The translations under genes and the position numbers were made by a program. Below the pieces are notes generated by a model that was given only the letters and a program-made list of their open reading frames with translations, did no database searches and was not told where the DNA came from. DNA of 64,000 nt from Sulfuricaulis sp040901545. GTDB lineage: Bacteria > Pseudomonadota > Gammaproteobacteria > Acidiferrobacterales > Sulfurifustaceae. This document shows, piece after piece, positions 55,140 to 63,638 of the stretch (its first letter is position 1; the number at the start of each line of letters is the position of its first letter). The stretch is taken from positions 1 through 64,000 of the forward strand of contig NZ_JBBDYL010000065.1 of the NCBI RefSeq assembly GCF_040901545.1, read 5' to 3'.

Positions 55140-56615
55140 ATGGGCAACTGGGAATCGGTAATGATGTGGCCGGGAAATCCGGTCCTGTCGTGGCTGTTAT
55201 TGTTCGTCATCGTCGTGCCGCTCCTTTACGGCGCGCGCCATGGCATGCACGGACTGCTGCGGGCGCTGTTCCGCGGTGTCGGTAATCCCCTGCGACTCGG
55301 TGCCCGCTGGCTTTTCAAAGCCGCCGAGGAAATGCGCCAGCGTAACAAGGCGGTGCTGTTCGATCACGGGCACCGAGAAGTTTCTCAAAACATCGTCAAG
55401 GAATTCGAACGCGTCACCAACATGGTGCAGCGTGATTTGCACGGGTACCCGGCGTTGCAGCGCAAACTCATGGACGAGATCACGCATATTGAAGAAGATT
55501 TTCAAAAATGCGGTGAAGTGCCCCCGCCTCCGCCGGAATGGACCAAGGCGATCAGCGCCATCGCCAAGATCAAACCCACCGGTGACGGCCTGGTAGAACA
55601 GATCCTGGACGATATTCGCGTTTCCATCGAAGAAGTATACGAAAAGGTTGTGGCCGAATACCGCAAATCGTACGAAGAGCGGCACAATATTCTCGAAAGC
55701 TTCATGCCCTTCTGGCGCTCCGTGGACAAAAGCCTGAAGCGCGTGGACAAGGATTTAACCGGCTTGCGGGACAGCGCCGCGAGAATTGACGAACAGATGG
55801 AGAAGTTCGTTCAGATCAATGCCAAATCAGAAAAGGCCGAACACGAACTCACCTCCTCGGCATCCATACTGTTCGTGATCTCACTGCTGGTGATCCTGAT
55901 CGCGGCCGGCGGTGCGTTCGTGAACTTCTGGCTCATCGAGCGTCCGATGGAAGCCATGGTGGGCGGTTCCGAATACATCTATGGCGGAATCCAGGCGTCA
56001 TACATGGCGGCGATGGTGATCATCTTTTTTGAGACGCTCATGGGATTGTTCCTGATGGAATCGTTGGGTTACACCCATCTGTTCCCGCTCAACAACATGA
56101 GCAACAAGATGCGCCTGTGGATGGTGTGGATCTCGTTCACGATCCTGCTTATTCTCGCCGGCGTTGAAGTGGCGCTGGCAGTGATGCGCGATATGATTAT
56201 CGCCGCGGACATCGCCCTGAAACAGGAACTGGCCGGCGGTACCGCGATCGCGGTTACCAGTGCCTGGGCGCTCAACATCCCCAAAGCCGCGCAGATGATT
56301 CTGGGTTTCACCCTGCCCTTCGCGCTGGCCTTTGTCGCCATTCCCCTGCAATACCTGATTCATTCCGGTCGCACGGTATTCGGCGCCATGCTGGTATTGG
56401 CCGTTCGCGGATTGGGATTCGCCATGCGCTTCCTTTCCAGTGCGATGCGCCAAATCGGCAAAGGCGCCGAGCACCTTTATGACGCGATCATCTTCCTGCC
56501 GTTGCTGATCGAACGCGCGGTCAAAGCCTATTACGATTCCCGAACGGATTCTGCTTCTGACAAATCTTCCCGCGTTGGATCATTCCCCAAACGCGCGACC
56601 GGGGGCATGCTGTGA
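55140..56615 (+). CDS. Polytopic coiled-coil membrane protein, unrecognised
   Basis: Protein of 491 residues. Layout seen: one N-terminal helix (about 15-32), a long mostly helical, charged region (60-235) with repeated heptad-like segments such as KEFERVTNMVQRDLHGYPAL and a proline run CGEVPPPPPEW, then four to five membrane helices: 240-262, 283-306, 326-350, 386-408 and possibly 412-434. The C-terminal tail is polar with serines. It is not a family I can name; the helix pairs and the internal soluble region recall proton- or ion-channel energised complexes, but no catalytic residue supports that. A GTG overlapping its stop starts the VWA lipoprotein, so the two are translationally coupled. 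Confidence 0.85.
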   Translation: MGNWESVMMWPGNPVLSWLLLFVIVVPLLYGARHGMHGLLRALFRGVGNPLRLGARWLFKAAEEMRQRNKAVLFDHGHREVSQNIVKEFERVTNMVQRDLHGYPALQRKLMDEITHIEEDFQKCGEVPPPPPEWTKAISAIAKIKPTGDGLVEQILDDIRVSIEEVYEKVVAEYRKSYEERHNILESFMPFWRSVDKSLKRVDKDLTGLRDSAARIDEQMEKFVQINAKSEKAEHELTSSASILFVISLLVILIAAGGAFVNFWLIERPMEAMVGGSEYIYGGIQASYMAAMVIIFFETLMGLFLMESLGYTHLFPLNNMSNKMRLWMVWISFTILLILAGVEVALAVMRDMIIAADIALKQELAGGTAIAVTSAWALNIPKAAQMILGFTLPFALAFVAIPLQYLIHSGRTVFGAMLVLAVRGLGFAMRFLSSAMRQIGKGAEHLYDAIIFLPLLIERAVKAYYDSRTDSASDKSSRVGSFPKRATGGML

Positions 56616-57277
56616 AGTACTACTTACGATTGATTCCGGTTCTGCTTCTGTCCCTGTTGTCGGCCTCTTGCGCCGACCCACGCACGCATGCGCAGGCCAT
56701 TTATATGCTGGTGGATACGTCCGGCACTTATTCGCAAGAACTCGACAAGGCGCAGCGCATCGTGAGCTACCTGCTCGGCAGCCTCAAATCGGGGGATTCA
56801 CTGGCCGTAGCGCGGGTCAAGAGTCGCAGTTTCTCCGAGAAAGACATCATCGCCAAGACGACCTTCGCCAAGGACCCCATGCAAGTCAACGCCCAGAAGC
56901 GCGCCTTTGCCGATAAGGTCGGCACCTTCAAGGCCGAAATGAAGAAAGGCAGTGCTTATACCGATATCACCGGCGGCATCATCCAGGCGGCCGAGTTTTT
57001 GAACGAGACCGGGGCCGGACAGAAAACCATTCTGATCTTTTCCGACATGCAGGAAGAGCTGGATTACAAAACGGTGCGCGATTTTCCGATTGACCTCAAG
57101 GGCATCCGTATCATCGCGCTGAACGTCACCAAGCTCACCACCGACAACGTCGACCCGCGCCGCTATCTCGGGCGTCTGGAGTGGTGGGAGAAACGCACGC
57201 GCGTCGCCGGCGCCACGGACTGGAAGGTGGTGAACGACCTGGAGCACCTGGAACGCATCTTCAGGAACCGAGGATAA
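56612..57277 (+). CDS. VWA-domain lipoprotein coupled to 55140
   Basis: Protein of 221 residues starting at a GTG that overlaps the upstream stop (ATGCTGTGA). A signal sequence ends LSASC at Cys20, a variant lipobox. The mature part is a von Willebrand A fold: DTSGT at 35-39, Thr117 in AYTDITGG, and Asp145 in IFSDMQEE make a MIDAS-type metal site, and the core strands AIYMLVDTS, KTILIFSDM and GIRIIALNV are regular. It ends ERIFRNRG. A decayed copy of the last 45 codons is at 58183-58319. The likely role is metal-dependent binding of a partner at the envelope, with the 55140 protein. Partner and function unknown. Confidence 0.88.
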   Translation: MKYYLRLIPVLLLSLLSASCADPRTHAQAIYMLVDTSGTYSQELDKAQRIVSYLLGSLKSGDSLAVARVKSRSFSEKDIIAKTTFAKDPMQVNAQKRAFADKVGTFKAEMKKGSAYTDITGGIIQAAEFLNETGAGQKTILIFSDMQEELDYKTVRDFPIDLKGIRIIALNVTKLTTDNVDPRRYLGRLEWWEKRTRVAGATDWKVVNDLEHLERIFRNRG

Positions 57278-57470
57278 AAATATCCACTGAATCCGGTGTC
57301 GATACCGGAGCACGATCTTCTGTGCGGGTAGTTACAGCTTGTTTGTTCCAGATAATTTATTCTTGCAAGCAATCATAACCTGTCCGTTTTAGGCCACAAG
57401 CGGACATTCGTGCATTGCATGAAACTGTTATCCGGAAAGATACATGGTGCGAAATTATTTTCGCGCAAAT

Positions 57471-57500
57471 AAAAAAACCCCGGCGGTGAGGCCGGGGTTT
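57471..57500 (-). terminator. Terminator of the 57576 gene
   Basis: On the minus strand the stem AAACCCCGGC / GCCGGGGTTT (10 bp, 6-base loop) is followed by a run of T. It lies 75 bases after the stop of the minus-strand gene and is a clear rho-independent terminator. Confidence 0.9.
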
Positions 57501-57575
57501 CATGTCTTACACCGCCTGTTTCAACAGAGCACTTCCCTGTTGGCATTCCGCGGCACGGCGGGATCGCCGCCGACC

Positions 57576-58043
57576 TCAAGTCGGCCGCACCATCGCGCGC
57601 AGCGCCAGCAACGCGCCGACCACGAACACAAGCGTCGCCACGTAGATGGGGCCCAGGTGCGTGACCCAATTGAACGCGAAGGTCCCGGTGTAGTGATAGG
57701 GTAGGGCCACCGCCAGCCCCACCACCGGCGACGCCACGGCGGCGATCCACGCCCACCATTCCCCGCGACGGACGCCGAACCAGGAAAGCGCAGCGACGGC
57801 AATGCCGGTGGCGGCGATGAATCCGGCCGTGGCAACATGCAGGTGCCCGATGTAGTGCACGATCGCCGGATTGAGCGCATTCAGATTGTCCCGGGTGACG
57901 CCGTTGAGCGTGTCCACTCCCAACTCGAAGCCGCTGCCAGCGAAGTTGCGGTACAAGAACACCAGCGCGTAGCCGATGAACGCGAGGCTCGCGATGAGCA
58001 TCAGCACCGCGCCCTGGTTTAAGCCGGAGTTTTTCGTATACAT
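57576..58043 (-). CDS. Four-helix membrane protein, unrecognised
   Basis: Protein of 155 residues with four hydrophobic segments (about 12-29, 66-88, 94-113, 127-148), a short N terminus MYTKNSGLNQGA, and few charged loops. It may be a small integral membrane protein of the DUF type with no known partner. It is oriented against the VWA system and inserted between the intact VWA gene and its decayed 3' copy. A strong terminator at 57471-57500 follows. Confidence 0.75.
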   Translation of the reverse strand: MYTKNSGLNQGAVLMLIASLAFIGYALVFLYRNFAGSGFELGVDTLNGVTRDNLNALNPAIVHYIGHLHVATAGFIAATGIAVAALSWFGVRRGEWWAWIAAVASPVVGLAVALPYHYTGTFAFNWVTHLGPIYVATLVFVVGALLALRAMVRPT

Positions 58044-58182
58044 GCGGTTCTCCTATAGGTCTCGTCGAAGGTCGGGGATTTCCCAGAAGAGCAATGGGTA
58101 GCAAGCGAAAATGGTAGCATTCTGCCGGCGTATCCGGAAGCAAGTCAAAACACCCCTCTCTACTGGCGGAATAGGAGCTGAA

Positions 58183-58319
58183 CCGATAACGTCGACCCGC
58201 GCCGCTACCTGGGACGCCTGGAATGGTGGGAAAAGCGCGCGCGCACTGCCGGTGCCACCAACTGGAGCGTGGTGAACGACCTGGAGCATCTGGAACGCAT
58301 CTTCAAGAGGCAGGGATAG
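58183..58319 (+). pseudogene. Decayed 3' fragment of a second VWA lipoprotein gene
   Basis: The frame from DNVDPRRYLGRLEWWEKR to a TAG at 58317-58319 copies the last 45 codons of the 56612 gene, with substitutions such as TRVAGATDW to ARTAGATNW and RNRG to KRQG. Nothing upstream of 58183 matches, so only the C terminus survived. The nucleotide differences show an old duplication. Confidence 0.9.
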
Positions 58320-58373
58320 ATCGACCATCTGCAATAAAAATACTATGGCTCCTCTACCCCCCCTCCTCTACTC

Positions 58374-58505
58374 TCACGCCCAAGAATTGTCCGCTGAAAC
58401 AAATTCGTAGTTAAGTACGGGTAATTGCGATTTTATATCGCGCGGCAGTTTTCGTCCGGCAACCAACGCCTACAGCAACAGGTGGGTGTCGAGCAGGAGG
58501 CGCAT
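58374..58505 (-). pseudogene. PIN-domain (VapC-like) toxin gene broken by an amber codon
   Basis: The gene overlaps the antitoxin stop by one base. It starts MRLLLDTHLLL and then meets TAG at 58470-58472, exactly where toxins of this type have the conserved Trp (LLDTHVLLWAL). Reading on gives ALVAGRKLPRDIKSQLPVL and ends at a second stop by 58374, far short of a full PIN domain of about 130 residues. The first catalytic Asp is the only acidic residue left. It is dead unless the amber codon is suppressed. Confidence 0.85.
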
Positions 58506-58744
58506 TACTTGCTACCGAGGAATTTGGCAAGTATCTCATCGGGCAGCGGTTCATTGAAGTTATCCGGAATGTGCGACTCTTTGTCCAATAGTCCAAGCTT
58601 GCGCTTGGCCGTGGACGTGTCAAGCGGCGCGATCCGTGCAACCGGTTTGCCTGCCTTAATGATGATGTACTCTTTGCCCTGCGCAGCCTCTTCGACATAA
58701 CGCAAAAGATGAGCCTTGGCCTGTTGAATATTGATTTTCAACAT
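58505..58744 (-). CDS. Phd/YefM-family antitoxin
   Basis: Protein of 79 residues from the ATG at 58744 (MLKINIQQAKAHLLRYVEEA); a longer frame lacks an SD. The N-terminal Phd fold and KPVARIAPL segment match Phd/YefM antitoxins, and the C-terminal tail would bind the toxin. The partner toxin, normally coded directly after it, is broken (58374-58505), so this antitoxin is a solitary remnant. A promoter-like TTGACA and an inverted repeat TGATA/TATCA sit just upstream. Confidence 0.9.
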   Translation of the reverse strand: MLKINIQQAKAHLLRYVEEAAQGKEYIIIKAGKPVARIAPLDTSTAKRKLGLLDKESHIPDNFNEPLPDEILAKFLGSK

Positions 58745-58761
58745 AATGAATTCCTTCATTC

Positions 58762-58785
58762 TGATATAAGAAGTATCAATGTCAA
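58762..58785 (-). promoter_or_regulatory. Antitoxin promoter/operator
   Basis: On the minus strand TTGACA (58785-58780) is followed by the inverted repeat TGATA-CTTCTTA-TATCA (58778-58762). The repeat is centred over where the promoter spacer and -10 box fall. Phd-family antitoxins autorepress through such palindromes. The -10 element itself is not clear. Confidence 0.5.
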
Positions 58786-58958
58786 CCGTAGGCAAGTCCA
58801 GATAAGTAACACATGATTATGCGTCATAACCAACGCACGTTACGCAACCGCCCACTCCTGTGACAACAACACCGCTTGTTCAAGCACTGTTTGAAATCTC
58901 TCTACTTTTTGGTTGATACGCATGTCCGTATCTACGATAGCATCGTGAATTACGGAAA

Positions 58959-59270
58959 TTACATCGACATCTTTCGGAGCCTTGTTTCCAACCTCTCGTA
59001 ATTTCCTAGATGTGCCCGCATTAGGCTCTTCCAGAGCTTCCCGTGGTTCGGCACGCTAAAGTGCAGTAGCTCGTGAACAATTACATATTCACCCAGCTTT
59101 TTGTTTATCCCCAACAACTCGTTATTGAAATTCAGATTGCCATTGGTCGAGCACGAGGCCCATTTATTCCGCATCGGACGGATGGCCAATGAGCGCACGC
59201 GTACGTCGAGCCTATCGGCCCACTCGAACACGCGAGTTTTGAACTCTTGTTTGTCGCGCCAGGTTCTCAT
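58959..59270 (-). CDS. Short YgjP-like metallopeptidase
   Basis: Protein of 103 residues. VIVHELLHFSVPNHGKLWKS carries the HExxH zinc site with a following His, and RPMRNKWASCSTNGNLNFN is the conserved segment of the YgjP/M48-like (DUF45) group. Full-length members are about 150-240 residues, so this is a short, N-terminally reduced form. Its ATG overlaps the hsdR stop by 4 bases, so it belongs to the hsdR operon. Such peptidase genes recur beside type I R-M loci; the substrate is unknown. Confidence 0.82.
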   Translation of the reverse strand: MRTWRDKQEFKTRVFEWADRLDVRVRSLAIRPMRNKWASCSTNGNLNFNNELLGINKKLGEYVIVHELLHFSVPNHGKLWKSLMRAHLGNYERLETRLRKMSM

Positions 59271-62221
59271 GGACGGAAACTCTTATGGAGCAGATTGAAC
59301 AGCGCTTCCACGGTAGCGGTGACCTTGCTGATATCATCTTCCTCGGCAAACAGCGCGAAGGTCACCTGCTTACGTACCTCTCGTAGTTCGGCTTCGCTGC
59401 GCTGCCAGTTGGGGAACTTGGAGAATGCGGCGGCCACCTTGCGGCTCGCCGCTTCTGGATTCGCAATGCCATCATCCGTCAGTTTGCAGAGCACGAAGTA
59501 AGTCAGCCCGTCTAGTCCCTTCGCTGCCTGCTCCTTTTTGCGATGCTCGTTCTTATCGATTTCCTTGAACAGCTCGGCCAGTGCCTCGGCGGTGGTCGTC
59601 TGCAGGTCCTCGAAGCTCTCCTGCACGGCCTTGGCCCGATCGGCCAGCGCCACCAGGAAGGGATCGTCACTGTTCTCCTCCGCGGTCTTTTCGATGGATT
59701 TGACGAGGTTAATGACCTTGGTGGCCTTGCCATCTGCGCGCTGCTTGATCGTGTCGATGGTGTCTTTGTCGATTGCGACATATTCTCCAGGCTCCTCCTT
59801 TGCCATCAACGCCCCGACATGCTGCTGCACCAGCTCGTTAGTTTTCTTCTGGAACGCCTTGTCCACGTAGACTTTCTTGGCGTATGCGTTCTGCACTACG
59901 GCGTAGATGGAGGATAGCTTTGCATAGTCCTCGATAAACGGCCGCAGGAACGCATCCGGCGAGATAATCTCGTAGAGCATCTCAATTTCTTTGTATTCCT
60001 TGAAAAACTCCTTGCGCCGCTCCTTGGCGCGGAAATGCTCGATCAGATTGTCCACGTCCTTGTCATCGAACTTGCGCGTTACGAGCGCCAGATAGGCGGG
60101 GGCCTTGGTTTCCATTTTCGCCTTGAACAGTTGCTTGAGCAGGCCAAGGTCCTTGACGATGGCGTTGATCTCGTCGCTGTCGAAGGCCAGCGCCTTTTCC
60201 AGTTTGTCGAAAATGCCCACGAAATCGAGCACAAAGCCGTGCGGCTTTACCATCTCCGCCGCCTCGTTCTCGTAGGGCCGGTTCACGCGTGCGATGGCTT
60301 GGAGCAAGGTATGGTCGCGCATCGGTTTGTCCAGATACATCGCGTAGAGAATCGGCGCATCAAACCCAGTCAGCAGCTTCTCGGTCACGATGAGAATCTT
60401 GGGCCACTCGCCGACTTTGGTGAAATTCTTGCGGATTTGCTTTTCTTTCTTGCCTTCGAGGTGCCACTTCTTCAGATGCTGGGGGTCGTTGTTGTTGCCG
60501 GTGAAGACGATCTCGGAGTATTCCGGCGGCAGAATCTTGTCGAGTGCTTCCTTGTAGAAGGCGCAGGCCTCGCGGTCCACGGCCACAAGGAAAGCCTTGT
60601 AGCCGAGCGGCTCCACGTTCTGACGGAAATGGTCTGCTACAAACCGCGCCACTTTCGGCACGCGGTCCTTACCCTTGAGAAAGTTCTTCAAATTCACCGC
60701 TCGTTCGAGAATCTTGTTCAGCTCCTCGATGTCAGCGATGCCCTCGGTTTCGGCCAGCGCGAGGAACTCCTTCTCCATGATCTCGTGCGGCACCAGCATT
60801 TCGTTGGGCGCGAGGTTGTAGTAGAGCGGCAGCGTGGTGCCGTCCTCGATGCTCTCGGAGATGGAATACTTGTGCAAGTAGCCCTGATCGTCCTCGCAGC
60901 CGAAGGTCTTGAACGTGCCCCGACCATAGGCGGTCTTGTCCACCGGCGTGCCGGTAAAGCCGATGTAGCTCGCGTTCGGCAGGCCGGCCATCAGGAAGTT
61001 ACCGAGATCGCCGCCGGTGGTGCGGTGTGCCTCGTCAATGAGCACGAAGATGTTCTTGCGCGTGTTGAGGTTCGCCGGCATGTCGCGGAACTTGTGGATC
61101 ATGGTCACCACGATGCCCCGGTAATCCTGCCCCTTCTCGTCCAGCAGCTTGTTGAGCGTGGCGATACGGTCGGCGTGCGCCACGTTGCCCAAGCCCACTG
61201 CCACCAGGTTCTTGAGCATCTGATCTTCCAGCTCGTTGCGATCGATCATCAGCAGAATGGTCGGCTTCTGCGCCTCATTGGCCTTGAAGAGCAACTCGGC
61301 GGCCTTGATCATGGTGTAGGTCTTGCCGCTGCCCTGGGTGTGCCAGACGAGCCCGCGCGAGCGCTTCGGATCGAGGGCCCGCGCCACCACCCTGTCCACC
61401 GCCGCCGTCTGGTGCTGGTGCAGGATGAACTTCTGAAGTTCCTCCTCCTTCTCGGCAAAAAGGATGAAGTCCTTCAGCACGCGCAGAACGTGCGGCACGG
61501 CGCAGAAGGTTTTCACCTTGGCTTCGAGGTTGCCGACTTCTTCGCTTTTCCAGCGGAAGATGTTTCGGCGTACCGTGTTCCATGTCACCCCGTAGGCGAA
61601 ACCGATGGCCTCGGTAGCGGTGAATAGCATCTCCGGCACCATTACCTCCGGGGTTTCGGCATGGTAACGGCGGATCTGGTCCACCCCGAGCGCGATGGCC
61701 TCGTCCTTGGTGGCGTTCTTGCACTCAATCACCAGCACCGGAATACCGTTGATGAGAAACACCACGTCCTCGCGCGTGCCGTGGCGGCCGTTGTGGACGT
61801 AGAACTCCTCGGTCACCTCGTACACGTTGCGCCACTTCTCGCGCGGGCGATCCAAGTCTCCGTAATCAATGAGCTGAAGATCCAGCTCGCGGTTTTCCTC
61901 GGCGCAGAAGAACTTGCCCTGGTTGCGGAGGTAGGCCAGGAACTCGCGATTTCCGGCGATGTCGGCGTTCAGCCGCTGAAACTCGCCCACCAGCGCGCCC
62001 TCGGCCTCTTTGTATTTCGGATTGAAGGCGTGCACTTGGGCATGCAGCAGGTCACCGAAATAGAGCGACGCCGGGCGGGCGCGGTCCTCGGGCGTGGCAC
62101 CGTCCGAATCAAAACCCCGTCGCGCCTCTGCTTCTGCACGTGACACATAACGCCAGCCGATCTTCTGCGCGTAAGTGAGGATGCGGGACTGAACGGTTTT
62201 GTGTTCACCGGGTTTAGACAT
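59267..62221 (-). CDS. hsdR: Type I restriction enzyme, R subunit
   Basis: Protein of 984 residues. The N-terminal PD-(D/E)xK nuclease has Asp152 (TREDVVFLI) and ECK at 166-168; the SF2 translocase follows with Walker A QGSGK at 296-300, DEAH at 396-399 and GFTGTP at 421-426. It is the motor and nuclease of a type I complex. No hsdM or hsdS gene lies in the window, and they are probably to the right of it. The start is 25 bases after fic. A truncated second copy of its N terminus is at 63871-63966. Confidence 0.96.
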   Translation of the reverse strand: MSKPGEHKTVQSRILTYAQKIGWRYVSRAEAEARRGFDSDGATPEDRARPASLYFGDLLHAQVHAFNPKYKEAEGALVGEFQRLNADIAGNREFLAYLRNQGKFFCAEENRELDLQLIDYGDLDRPREKWRNVYEVTEEFYVHNGRHGTREDVVFLINGIPVLVIECKNATKDEAIALGVDQIRRYHAETPEVMVPEMLFTATEAIGFAYGVTWNTVRRNIFRWKSEEVGNLEAKVKTFCAVPHVLRVLKDFILFAEKEEELQKFILHQHQTAAVDRVVARALDPKRSRGLVWHTQGSGKTYTMIKAAELLFKANEAQKPTILLMIDRNELEDQMLKNLVAVGLGNVAHADRIATLNKLLDEKGQDYRGIVVTMIHKFRDMPANLNTRKNIFVLIDEAHRTTGGDLGNFLMAGLPNASYIGFTGTPVDKTAYGRGTFKTFGCEDDQGYLHKYSISESIEDGTTLPLYYNLAPNEMLVPHEIMEKEFLALAETEGIADIEELNKILERAVNLKNFLKGKDRVPKVARFVADHFRQNVEPLGYKAFLVAVDREACAFYKEALDKILPPEYSEIVFTGNNNDPQHLKKWHLEGKKEKQIRKNFTKVGEWPKILIVTEKLLTGFDAPILYAMYLDKPMRDHTLLQAIARVNRPYENEAAEMVKPHGFVLDFVGIFDKLEKALAFDSDEINAIVKDLGLLKQLFKAKMETKAPAYLALVTRKFDDKDVDNLIEHFRAKERRKEFFKEYKEIEMLYEIISPDAFLRPFIEDYAKLSSIYAVVQNAYAKKVYVDKAFQKKTNELVQQHVGALMAKEEPGEYVAIDKDTIDTIKQRADGKATKVINLVKSIEKTAEENSDDPFLVALADRAKAVQESFEDLQTTTAEALAELFKEIDKNEHRKKEQAAKGLDGLTYFVLCKLTDDGIANPEAASRKVAAAFSKFPNWQRSEAELREVRKQVTFALFAEEDDISKVTATVEALFNLLHKSFRP

Positions 62222-62245
62222 TTATTTTCCCAGGAAAAATGCGAA

Positions 62246-63628
62246 TCAACGCCACGTTTCCTTCCACTTCTGGTATTGCGACGGCCGCAAGCGGTAGCGG
62301 GCGATGTTCCCCTCGTGAAGGTTCATTACCGCCGTTTCCACCACCTCGATGAATCGCGCCTGATCCTCCTGCGGTACGTCTTCGGATGCGCGACGCTTGA
62401 TGAAAGCGGCGGCAACCTTCTTGTCCATACCACTACCAACGATCTCGGAGACAGCATCGGTCACCAGCGCGCGATAGCGCAGACGAAAGGGGTCCGGTTC
62501 CCCCAATGACTGGCGCACCGCCGCGTAGCGCGCGCACGACCGCTCATAGGCCCACACGAACACGTCGCGCAGCAACTCGATGCGATTCAGTTCGTACACC
62601 CCGAGAGTTCCGTCGATATAGGCCCGCTCGGGCACGTCCACGAACGATAACGGACTCAGGTTCTCACGGATGAGCGGCAGATTCGCGGCAAGGCGCGAAA
62701 CGCGTTTGTTCACATCCTCGAACGGTTGTAAATACGGCAGGTGCACCATGGCAAAAAAGGCCTGCTCGAACGGATCGGTAATCGCCGCGGCAGTGTCAAG
62801 GACGTGCTGAAAGCATTCCTCGATCACTTGTGGCACTTCCAACGGATGAAATACCGTCCCGGCGATCGCCACCGGAATGGAGCGCAGGCGTCCGCACGCC
62901 CGAGAATCGGCAAGCAAGTTGTCCGACAGCAAGGCATGCAGATTGAGGATGGTGTAACGGTTAAAGCCGACCTCGGTGGCCTGTTCGACCAGGAGCTCGA
63001 TTGCCGCCTTGTGATTTAGAATCATCTGCGCTTCACTGGCGTCCTTGCCCTCAGCGGCCTCGCCCAATTCCAGCAGCCGTTCCGTTTCGAGCAGCGAGTA
63101 GGTGTTGCCCTCCAGACGGCTGGAGTTCCAGGACAGATCGATCAGCAAACGGCTATAGACTTGCCGCGCGTAAGTCCCGGCCGGACGCTGACCGTCCGGC
63201 GAGCGGCCCAGTTCGCGAAGCTGCTGCCGGATTTCCGGCGTAAGGTAAAAGCTGTCATTGGGCCGGTACGCATCGAGGAACGCCCGGTTGTATCCGACCG
63301 GTCGGCGGTTCCGGATGGGCTGGCGAACGGCCTGCTTAACAGCCTCCCCTTCGGGGGAGATCGGGATGTAAGTCTCGCCACGCAGCCCCGGCTTTTCGGC
63401 ACCTTCCGCGATGGTGATGGCAGGCAGCCGATAGCGACTACCACGAGCACGACCTTCGACGGTCAGCCGCTTCTGTTCGACCAGCAGCGCCAATCGGCGC
63501 TGCAAAGTACGGCGCGGCAATTTAACCTTGAGCGCGCCACCGATATCCTCGATAGACCCCCCCTCGGGAAATTGGGCAACCGCTTGTAAAACGGCGTCGA
63601 GTTCGGCTTGCGGAACCAGTTTAGGCAT
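62246..63628 (-). CDS. Fic-fold protein with substituted active site
   Basis: Protein of 460 residues from the ATG at 63628 (GAGGAG 4 bases upstream). The N terminus is a winged-helix segment (about 1-66, with LPRRTLQRRLALLVEQKRLT) for DNA binding. A Fic-like domain follows: the inhibitory-helix motif SSRLEGN at 169-175 is canonical, but the active-site loop reads QPFEDVNKRVSR at 301-312 instead of HPFxxGNGRxxR. The catalytic His is replaced by Gln and both Gly of GNG by Val and Lys, so ordinary AMP transfer is unlikely. It lies just upstream of hsdR and follows a palindrome array, suggesting an autoregulated regulator of the R-M locus. Confidence 0.88.
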   Translation of the reverse strand: MPKLVPQAELDAVLQAVAQFPEGGSIEDIGGALKVKLPRRTLQRRLALLVEQKRLTVEGRARGSRYRLPAITIAEGAEKPGLRGETYIPISPEGEAVKQAVRQPIRNRRPVGYNRAFLDAYRPNDSFYLTPEIRQQLRELGRSPDGQRPAGTYARQVYSRLLIDLSWNSSRLEGNTYSLLETERLLELGEAAEGKDASEAQMILNHKAAIELLVEQATEVGFNRYTILNLHALLSDNLLADSRACGRLRSIPVAIAGTVFHPLEVPQVIEECFQHVLDTAAAITDPFEQAFFAMVHLPYLQPFEDVNKRVSRLAANLPLIRENLSPLSFVDVPERAYIDGTLGVYELNRIELLRDVFVWAYERSCARYAAVRQSLGEPDPFRLRYRALVTDAVSEIVGSGMDKKVAAAFIKRRASEDVPQEDQARFIEVVETAVMNLHEGNIARYRLRPSQYQKWKETWR

Positions 63629-63638
63629 GATCTCCTCG

